Assembly: GCA_947630025.1 (NCBI GenBank)
Contig: CANRFZ010000002.1
Span: 1 to 64,000, forward strand
DNA from: an uncultured Lachnospiraceae bacterium
Lineage (GTDB): Bacteria > Bacillota > Clostridia > Lachnospirales > Lachnospiraceae
Reading direction: 5' to 3'
Length of the DNA: 64,000 nucleotides
Shown: in pieces, positions 58,271 through 64,000 of the stretch
Layout: each line of letters starts with the position of its first letter
Position numbering within the stretch: the stretch's first letter is position 1
Program-made: the position numbers and the translations under genes
Notes under the pieces: generated by a model
Seen by the model: the letters and a program-made list of their open reading frames with translations, nothing else
Told to the model about the DNA's origin: nothing
Database searches by the model: none

Positions 58271-58397
58271 ATAAGCCGTGCGCTATTCGAGGACACTTCG
58301 TGTCCTCTCATCGCGGGCATTCGCCCTATGAATCCGTCGCCCGCCGAAACTGGCTGCAAGCAGCCGTTTCTCCGTCCGCCGGATTCGCACGGCTTAT
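58271..58397 (-). ncRNA. Structured leader element B (candidate cis-acting RNA, unknown class)
   Basis: A 127-base element between the PglC- and PglD-like genes. The closing 11-bp stem (58271-58281 with 58387-58397) is identical to that of leader A. Inner helices are 58330-58336/58380-58386, 58346-58350/58366-58370 capped by 58352-58357/58360-58365, 58315-58318/58323-58326 and hairpin 58289-58296/58300-58307. Relative to A, paired positions change together (for example C-G for U-G or U-A in the second helix, and a wholly different but still paired variable hairpin). It begins a few bases after an extended -10 box. Confidence 0.7.
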
Positions 58398-58411
58398 TTG
58401 CCTTCACGAAC

Positions 58412-58439
58412 ATTTTACCATATGTCGGGAAATTGTGCA
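58412..58439 (-). promoter_or_regulatory. Extended -10 promoter upstream of leader B
   Basis: The minus strand has TGGTAAAAT (extended -10; TAAAAT is 5 of 6) at 58420-58412 and a weak TGCACA -35 at 58439-58434 with a 16-base spacer. The predicted start near 58405 lies just before leader B. The segment TTCGTGAAGGCAA after the -10 matches that at leader A. Confidence 0.55.
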
Positions 58440-58447
58440 TCCGGATT

Positions 58448-59047
58448 TCACCCCGTAAATTCTTTCATCGTGGCGCTGTCTTCGCCGCTTATGCCCTCGT
58501 GTTTCAGCACGGCACGTATCGTGCGGGCAAAAATCCTGCAGTCCAGCAGAAACGAAACGTGTCTGACGTATTCCACATCATACGCAAATTTCTGCTCCCA
58601 CGTAAGCGCGTTACGCCCGTTCACCTGTGCCCAGCCGGTCAGCCCCGGCCTCACGTCATGCCTGTGTCTCTGCTCCTCGTTATACAAGGGCAGATATTTG
58701 ACCAGAAGCGGTCTGGGCCCGATCAGGCTCATGTCGCCTTTCAGGATATTCCACAACTCCGGCAGTTCGTCCAGACTGGTGCTGCGCAGCTTCTTTCCGA
58801 ACGGCGTAAGCCTGACGTCATCCGGCAGCAGATTGCCGTCGGCGTCCCTCGCGTCAGTCATGGAGCGGAATTTATACAGAGAAAATATCTTTTCATTCCT
58901 GCCGGGCCTGTCCTGCCTAAAAATAACAGGTGTTCCAAGTTTGTTCCTGACCAGCACGGCGACGACCAGATACACCGGCGACAGAACGAACAGTCCGCAT
59001 AATGAAATAAAAATGTCGAGCAGCCGCTTCCCATATTTTCGATACAT
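58448..59047 (-). CDS. pglC: PglC-like phosphoglycosyltransferase (short form)
   Basis: A 199-residue monotopic enzyme with one re-entrant membrane helix (residues 8-30) and a single catalytic domain: RQDRPGRNEKIFSLYKFRSM near residue 45, TSLDELPELWNILKGDMSLI near residue 90 with the D-E catalytic pair, GPRPLL and RPGLTGWAQVNGRNAL. It transfers di-N-acetylbacillosamine-1-phosphate, or another amino-sugar phosphate, to undecaprenyl phosphate. Its neighbours PglF, PglE and PglD favour bacillosamine. It is the second initiating enzyme in the window. Confidence 0.9.
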   Translation of the reverse strand: MYRKYGKRLLDIFISLCGLFVLSPVYLVVAVLVRNKLGTPVIFRQDRPGRNEKIFSLYKFRSMTDARDADGNLLPDDVRLTPFGKKLRSTSLDELPELWNILKGDMSLIGPRPLLVKYLPLYNEEQRHRHDVRPGLTGWAQVNGRNALTWEQKFAYDVEYVRHVSFLLDCRIFARTIRAVLKHEGISGEDSATMKEFTG

Positions 59048-59239
59048 ATGTTATTTTTCCTTTTCTCCGTCTGTTTCACCTGTTATTTATTCTGGCGGTT
59101 TCGTATTGTCTGTTGTTCTTTCTTACTATTTCATTTTGATTGTTATTTATTCTGTCATACTATTGCTGCTTTTTATCCGTTACAGATCCCCTTCATTCCG
59201 TTTGGGCCGTTATTTATTCCCACAGTTCGATACCGTCCG
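59048..59239 (-). repeat. A-rich spacer with four GAATAAATAAC-type repeats
   Basis: A 192-base gap with no gene. On the minus strand it is purine-rich, with few T, and contains copies of GAATAAATAAC at 59082-59092, 59142-59152, 59209-59219 and a variant at the aminotransferase stop (59239-59247). Each copy has stop codons in two frames. Spacings are 60, 67 and 30 bases. I see no promoter or hairpin. Confidence 0.55.
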
Positions 59240-60376
59240 TTATTTATGAAAGCACTTCCTGACAGTACTGATGATCAGCTCCATGTCCTCCGCCGTATTC
59301 TTGATGTCGCTGGGCAGGCACAGGCCCCTGTGGAAGATATCCTCCCCGACGCTGCTGCCGTCTGCATTGTGGGCAAAGAAATCACAGGCCGCATAGACGG
59401 GCTGCAGGTGCATCGGCTTCCAGATCGGTCTGGACTCCGCGTTGATCTCCGCCAGCGCGTCCATAACCATATCAGGTGTTATGTCACTGTCCGGCGCGAT
59501 CGTCATGCAGGAGAGCCAGCAGTTCGCATCGCCGTCGGGATTCAGCGGATTCATCGCTATCTCCGGGATATCCGCAAACGCTTCTTTGTACTGCGCATAA
59601 AGCTCTTTCTTGCGCTTCTTGTGCTCCTCCAAATGAAGCAGCTGGCCTCTGCCGATCCCCGCCGTCACGTTGCTCATGCGGTAATTGTATCCGATCTGGG
59701 AGTGCTGGTAATGTCTGGCGGGATCTCTCGCCTGCGTCGCCAGAAACGTCACTTTCCGGGCAGCCTCCTCCTCCGCGGACACGAACATCCCGCCGCCGGA
59801 TGTGGTGATGATCTTGTTGCCGTTAAACGAGTAGATGCCGTATTTGCCGAAAGTGCCTGTATGCCGCCCTTTGTATGTGCTGCTCAGGGATTCCGCCGCA
59901 TCCTCCACAAACGGCACGTTATGCTCCCTGCAGATCTCCATGATCTCGTCCAGCTTCGCGGGCGTGCCGTACAGATGCGCCGCCAGCACCGCCTTTGCCT
60001 CCGGATATTTCTCAAAGGCCCTCCGCAGCGCATCCGGCGACATATTCCAAGTGTCCGGCTCCGCGTCGATAAAGACCGGCGTGCCATTCTCATAGACTAT
60101 CGGATTGCAAGTGGCGGAAAAGGTCAGATCCGACACGAGCACCACATCGCCCTGCCGGATTCCCAGCAGCCGCAGCGCCATATGGATGGCCGCAGTGCCG
60201 GAGCTGAGCGCCGCCGCATGGCCGCAGCCCGTATACGCCTCCATCTCCTTTTCAAAAGCATTCACATTAGGGCCCAGCGGCGCCACCCAGTTGGTGTCAA
60301 ATGCCTCCTGCACATACTGCTGCTCCTCGCCGTGCATCGTCGGTGAAGAAAGATAAATCCTTTTTCTGTCCATCAC
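59240..60376 (-). CDS. pglE: PglE-like sugar aminotransferase (DegT/DnrJ/EryC1/StrS)
   Basis: A 378-residue PLP enzyme that begins RIYLSSPTMHGEEQQYVQEA, with ALSSGTAAIHMALRLLGI near residue 57, VEDAAESLSSTYKG near residue 155 and SFNGNKIITTSGGGMFVSA near residue 182, where the lysine binds PLP. It is close to PglE, which converts the 4-keto product of PglF into UDP-4-amino-4,6-dideoxy-GlcNAc. The start is GTG 60376 or the adjacent ATG 60373 with GAGG upstream. The downstream spacer is A-rich. Confidence 0.88.
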   Translation of the reverse strand: MMDRKRIYLSSPTMHGEEQQYVQEAFDTNWVAPLGPNVNAFEKEMEAYTGCGHAAALSSGTAAIHMALRLLGIRQGDVVLVSDLTFSATCNPIVYENGTPVFIDAEPDTWNMSPDALRRAFEKYPEAKAVLAAHLYGTPAKLDEIMEICREHNVPFVEDAAESLSSTYKGRHTGTFGKYGIYSFNGNKIITTSGGGMFVSAEEEAARKVTFLATQARDPARHYQHSQIGYNYRMSNVTAGIGRGQLLHLEEHKKRKKELYAQYKEAFADIPEIAMNPLNPDGDANCWLSCMTIAPDSDITPDMVMDALAEINAESRPIWKPMHLQPVYAACDFFAHNADGSSVGEDIFHRGLCLPSDIKNTAEDMELIISTVRKCFHK

Positions 60377-60422
60377 TCATTACGCCTCTTTCTTTCTATA
60401 TAATTGCTCACACAGACACGTG

Positions 60423-62312
60423 TTATTCTTCCTCACTGTGATAAGTTTTCACAATCTTCTTAATCAACGGCCTGATATCCGAATTTTCGATCTGGCATTC
60501 GTCCTTTAACTCCTTGAGCTGGGCAAAAAATTCCTGCTCGTCCAGTTCAATCGGCCTGCCGATATGAATCATACTGTTGGCCGTATCCTGCAGGCCCTCC
60601 TCGTCCATCAGCAGTTCCTCATACAGCTTCTCCCCCGGACGCAGTCCGGTAAATTCTATCTTGATATCCTCGCCCACGCGGTAGCCCGACAGTTTGATCA
60701 GATTTTCCGCCAGATCCAGAATACGGACCGGCTCGCCCATATCCAGCACAAAGATCTCGCCGCCCTTGGCATATGCGCCCGCCTGCAGCACCAGCGACAC
60801 CGCCTCCGGGATCGTCATAAAATAACGTATGATATCCGGATGAGTAACCGTCACGGGCCCGCCTGCCTCGATCTGCTTGCGGAATAGCGGAATCACGCTG
60901 CCGTTGCTGCCCAGCACGTTACCAAAGCGCACCGCCACAAACTCCGTGTCGTAGTGTTTGTCGAATGTCTGGATAATCATCTCGCAGATCCGTTTGCTGG
61001 CCCCCATGATATTGGTGGGGTTCACCGCCTTGTCTGTGGAGATCATCACAAACCGCTGCACACCGCTCATGGCTGCCGCCTGCGCGGTCTTGAACGTGCC
61101 GAACACGTTATTTTTGATGGCTTCCGTGGGACTGTCCTCCATCAGCGGCACGTGCTTGTGGGCCGCCGCATGATAGACGATATCTGGTTTATATTTTGAG
61201 CAGATATAGTTCATCCTGTTGGTGTTGCGCACCGAGGCGATCAGCACCACCATATCCAGTTCCGGATGCGTTACCTTCAGCTCCTGCTGGATGTCATAGA
61301 CCGAATTTTCATAAATATCCACGATCACAAGCTGCTTGGGCCTGTGGGAAGCGATCTGCCGGCACAACTCGCTGCCGATGGAGCCGCCGCCGCCCGTGAC
61401 CAGCACGACCTTGTTCTGCACATAGCCGAGTATGGAATCCATATCCACGCTGACCGGATCTCTGCCCAGCAGATCCTCTACCTCCACGTCGCGCAGCTTG
61501 CTCACATTCACTTCTCCGTTCACAAGCTGGTACATCCCCGGCAGGGAACGCAGCCTGCAGTTGGTGTCTTTGCAGATTTCGAGAATGTTCTTAATCTCCG
61601 CCCGGTTCGCGGAGGGCATCGCCACGATGATCTCGTCCACATCATACACGTCCGCACACTCCACAATCCTGTCGCGGCCTCCGACCACTTTGATGCCCTG
61701 AATATATTTTCCCCATTTTCCTTTGTCGTCGTCGATGATACATTTGATGACCATAGTGGAAAAATTACTGTTCACGATCTCTTTGATAATCACGTTGGCC
61801 GCTTCGCCCGCACCGATCACCATGACGGAAGTCCTGTTCTTCTTGTTCTGCTGCCGGTGCTTCAGGCTTCTGAAAAACCGATAGGAAAAACGGCTGGCAA
61901 AGATACAGGTCACCAGCAGGAACAGGTACATAAAATAATAACTTTTAGGCACCGGCTGCGACGATATCTTAAAAAACTGCAGGCCGATACCGTGCAGCAC
62001 CGTGGAAATCGAACAGGAAACCACGATGTTCTGCAGCTCCGTCTCCCCGGCATAGGCCCACAGGCTGCTATACAGGTGGAAAAAATAGAAGACCACCAGC
62101 GTAATCAGAATATTGAAGGGCATGATCCGCTCTATCGGCGTCATGAAATGCGACGGTATCGCGTCTATCGCAAACTCGTACCGCATCAGGATCGCCATGT
62201 AGCTTGCGAGCACGACGCTGATCACATCATAGACGATCAGGCAGGCCCGCCTGTATAGAATTTTTACGTTAAACGTTTTTTTATTCTTATCTTTCTCTTT
62301 ACTCATGTCCAT
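60423..62312 (-). CDS. pglF: PglF/CapD-like UDP-GlcNAc 4,6-dehydratase
   Basis: A 629-residue membrane-bound dehydratase. Residues 20-140 hold four membrane segments, then a CoA-binding-like Rossmann domain (VMVIGAGEAANVIIKEI near residue 165), then the catalytic domain with VLVTGGGGSIGSELCRQIAS near residue 305, YHAAAHKHVPLMED and ISTDKAVNPTNIMGASKRIC near residue 415. Met replaces the usual SDR tyrosine ahead of the lysine, as in PglF and WbpM. It makes UDP-2-acetamido-2,6-dideoxy-4-ketohexose, first step to bacillosamine. It is three bases from the ligase-like gene. Confidence 0.9.
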   Translation of the reverse strand: MDMSKEKDKNKKTFNVKILYRRACLIVYDVISVVLASYMAILMRYEFAIDAIPSHFMTPIERIMPFNILITLVVFYFFHLYSSLWAYAGETELQNIVVSCSISTVLHGIGLQFFKISSQPVPKSYYFMYLFLLVTCIFASRFSYRFFRSLKHRQQNKKNRTSVMVIGAGEAANVIIKEIVNSNFSTMVIKCIIDDDKGKWGKYIQGIKVVGGRDRIVECADVYDVDEIIVAMPSANRAEIKNILEICKDTNCRLRSLPGMYQLVNGEVNVSKLRDVEVEDLLGRDPVSVDMDSILGYVQNKVVLVTGGGGSIGSELCRQIASHRPKQLVIVDIYENSVYDIQQELKVTHPELDMVVLIASVRNTNRMNYICSKYKPDIVYHAAAHKHVPLMEDSPTEAIKNNVFGTFKTAQAAAMSGVQRFVMISTDKAVNPTNIMGASKRICEMIIQTFDKHYDTEFVAVRFGNVLGSNGSVIPLFRKQIEAGGPVTVTHPDIIRYFMTIPEAVSLVLQAGAYAKGGEIFVLDMGEPVRILDLAENLIKLSGYRVGEDIKIEFTGLRPGEKLYEELLMDEEGLQDTANSMIHIGRPIELDEQEFFAQLKELKDECQIENSDIRPLIKKIVKTYHSEEE

Positions 62313-62314
62313 AC

Positions 62315-64000
62315 CTACACTGTCTTTTGTCCGTCAATGATCAGCGGCGCAAGCGTCATCAGCAGGCAGCACGCGATAGGGCAGCATGGGTGGAAGATCC
62401 ACTCCGTAAGGCCGGCTGCCGCGAACAGAATCAGCATGGCAAGCGGCAGCGCCGCGCACACCCTGTCCTCCCGGTGCCTGTGAAAATAAACCGCCGCCCG
62501 CACCAGCGTGGCCACACCGAACAGGATAAATACGATGCCCGTACCGATCCCGAAATCGTATGCCGTCTGGAGATAAATATTATGCGCATGAACCACCAGC
62601 GTGCCGTCCGGCAGCATAATACCCGTATCTTCATGCCCTGTTTTGTTTAAATTATCATAATACAGTTTAAATATTTCCAGTCTGCCATTCGCAAATGCGG
62701 CGGCGCCGTCAGCATCTCCTTCCTCCGTACCCGCCTCTCCCTGCGGCGCCATATCGACTGCCGACGCAAGCAGGATCGTCTGGCCGGAATCCAATAGCGG
62801 AAATCTCTCCGTATCGGCGGCGCTATCCTCCGAACCCTCTGTGCGGATCGTCCGATCCTCCGGAACTCCCAGAATCTTGATCTGAAAGACCTGCACAAAC
62901 CGCCTGACCGTAATATAATATTCGGAATCCGTATACCTCCCGTGCTGGATCTCCTGCGGAAACTCCTCTATGATAAATACCGCCGGATCAGCCGCCACCG
63001 CCGGAACGGTGCGCTGGGCCGTAAAGACCACAGGGAAGCAGCACAACACCGCAGCAGCCGCCATGCCGACGCACCGCAGCAGGGCCTGCAGCCTGCGCCG
63101 CATGGAAAAGCACACCGTCGGCACCATAATCACCGCCATCACCAGAATAGACAGATAGCCCGTCCGGGACAACGTAAAGATCAGATAAGACGCCGAAATT
63201 CCTAAGAGCAGCAGTTCCTTATATACCGCTCCCAGTCTGCCTTTCCGACGCCATGCGTCCAGAAACTTGATAAGCGCCGCGCAGACCACCATGGACAGAT
63301 ACACCGCCGAAATCGTCACCGTATGAAACAGGAACGGATAACGGTAGTACCGATAAAACATATACGGCCTGTGCAGCAGGCAGTAGCCCACCGACAAGCC
63401 AAAATGCAGCAAAACACCGTTGCAGATATTCCGCAGAAGAACCGCCTTGTTCTCCCATGCCGCCATGTTCAGATAGAACAGGACGGAAGTACACACCAGA
63501 TAGACCGGCCAGAATTTCCCGTTGCGGTTGTAGAGCATCAGCACAAAAAATACCGCCACAGGAACCGCATACCATATGCAGATCCCCCTGATCCGCCCGC
63601 GTATCAGAAACCGCACCGCGCCCACGGCAGTAAGCCCCGCCAGCACTGCCGCCCAGACGCCCAGTTTCAGCGCCCGCACCGCCCATTCCTCCGGATTCTC
63701 ATAGGAGGCCAGCGTCACCGTATAGTATCGGTGCGCCGCGATTCCGGCAATCACCAAATAAAGGAAATTGACCGGATGGAACAGATCCCTGCCCCTGTAA
63801 GTCGCCAGCACCGCCAGCGCCACAAAAATAAGCATCTTGCCGAAAGCCGCCGTGTGCTGCAGTTCAAACGCCGCGTTCATATAATCGCAGCACGCCCAGA
63901 CCGCGCCGGCTATAAATACGGACTGCAGATAATTTCTTCCGTCTGCGGCCAGCAGATCTACCGGCGTGCGGTCTGTCGCAAGCCCCGTCCGGTCATGGTT
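62315..64000 (-). CDS. O-antigen ligase/polymerase-like membrane protein, 5' end cut by window edge
   Basis: The frame is open up to base 64000: upstream of the ATG at 63880 a further 40 codons have coding character (TDRTPVDLLAADGRNYLQSV and a following helix), so the true start is outside the window. At least 561 residues with about twelve membrane segments. A long external loop holds a charged, low-complexity stretch (E/G/D/A-rich, roughly 350-430) and VVHAHNIYLQTAYDFGIGTG, the H-N-x-Y-L-Q pattern of WaaL-type ligases. It may attach glycan to its acceptor or polymerise it. Confidence 0.8.
   Translation of the reverse strand, partial: NHDRTGLATDRTPVDLLAADGRNYLQSVFIAGAVWACCDYMNAAFELQHTAAFGKMLIFVALAVLATYRGRDLFHPVNFLYLVIAGIAAHRYYTVTLASYENPEEWAVRALKLGVWAAVLAGLTAVGAVRFLIRGRIRGICIWYAVPVAVFFVLMLYNRNGKFWPVYLVCTSVLFYLNMAAWENKAVLLRNICNGVLLHFGLSVGYCLLHRPYMFYRYYRYPFLFHTVTISAVYLSMVVCAALIKFLDAWRRKGRLGAVYKELLLLGISASYLIFTLSRTGYLSILVMAVIMVPTVCFSMRRRLQALLRCVGMAAAAVLCCFPVVFTAQRTVPAVAADPAVFIIEEFPQEIQHGRYTDSEYYITVRRFVQVFQIKILGVPEDRTIRTEGSEDSAADTERFPLLDSGQTILLASAVDMAPQGEAGTEEGDADGAAAFANGRLEIFKLYYDNLNKTGHEDTGIMLPDGTLVVHAHNIYLQTAYDFGIGTGIVFILFGVATLVRAAVYFHRHREDRVCAALPLAMLILFAAAGLTEWIFHPCCPIACCLLMTLAPLIIDGQKTV

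Noticed and set aside
58448..62312. Oligosaccharyltransferase (PglB) for protein N-glycosylation
   Set aside because: None of the membrane proteins contains a WWDYG-type motif; the ligase-like protein has a WaaL-type H-N-x-Y-L-Q pattern instead.
1..64000. Insertion sequences, integrases, tRNA or rRNA genes
   Set aside because: None seen on either strand by motif reading; no transposase-like protein or tRNA-like cloverleaf was noticed.

Overview
The window is one uninterrupted surface-polysaccharide locus. All 53 protein genes I can support read on the minus strand, so transcription runs from base 64000 towards base 1. Both ends are cut inside genes. The DNA is GC-rich (mid-50s percent by eye), start sites carry GGAGG-type ribosome binding sites, and genes are packed with many 4-base ATGA overlaps. 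DUF1792, DUF2304, DUF5672, DUF6056, TupA and CotH families occur together. This points to a Bacillota gut anaerobe, most likely Lachnospiraceae; that assignment is inference.

Layout in transcription order. 64000-56480: an O-antigen ligase/polymerase-like membrane protein, then PglF-, PglE-, PglC- and PglD-like proteins, a complete route to UDP-di-N-acetylbacillosamine and its transfer to undecaprenyl phosphate, followed by a GT4. 56440-47600: a WbpO/TviB-like dehydrogenase and WbpP-like 4-epimerase (UDP-GalNAc to UDP-GalNAcA), a membrane protein of a GT-C-like family, a deacetylase plus formyltransferase pair and three GT4 enzymes. A near-consensus promoter at 47518-47546 then starts a second block (47490-28157): deacetylase-like protein, asparagine synthase-like amidotransferase, TupA-like ATP-grasp, an unusual GT4-SGNH fusion, DUF362 protein, ATP-grasp protein, GT2, fucosyltransferase, PglK-like ABC exporter, DUF6056 protein, DUF5672 and GT17 transferases, a Wzy-like protein, and PseF/PseI/GNAT for a pseudaminic-type nonulosonate. 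A promoter at 28128-28156 leads a third block (28076-3634): a second initiating phosphoglycosyltransferase, GT4, GT2s, fucosyltransferase, pyruvyltransferase, Wzx flippase, GH88/105-like hydrolase, Wzy, a GT26-GT4 fusion, a CotH kinase-like protein, GT4, radical SAM/SPASM protein, GT-C-like protein, second ABC exporter, GT-D enzyme, GT4 and a membrane protein. The last block (3317-1) has a DPM1-like GT2 with DUF2304, a frameshifted acyltransferase, GT4 and a truncated GT2.

Two initiating transferases, three Wzy/ligase-like proteins, one Wzx and two PglK-like ABC proteins suggest that more than one lipid-linked glycan is made here, probably containing bacillosamine, GalNAcA, fucose and pseudaminic-type acid, with pyruvyl, acyl, formyl and amide decorations. 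No Wzz, no tyrosine-kinase regulator, no GDP-fucose genes and no PseB/C/G are in the window.

The least explained features are non-coding. Two promoter-proximal leaders (3359-3502 and 58271-58397) share an identical 11-bp closing stem and covarying inner helices. Four coding regions each carry a run of exactly nine G on the coding strand, one of which puts the acyltransferase out of frame. There are also hairpin arrays, a 22-bp perfect inverted repeat over a stop codon, and paired 20-bp direct repeats just upstream of the best promoter.
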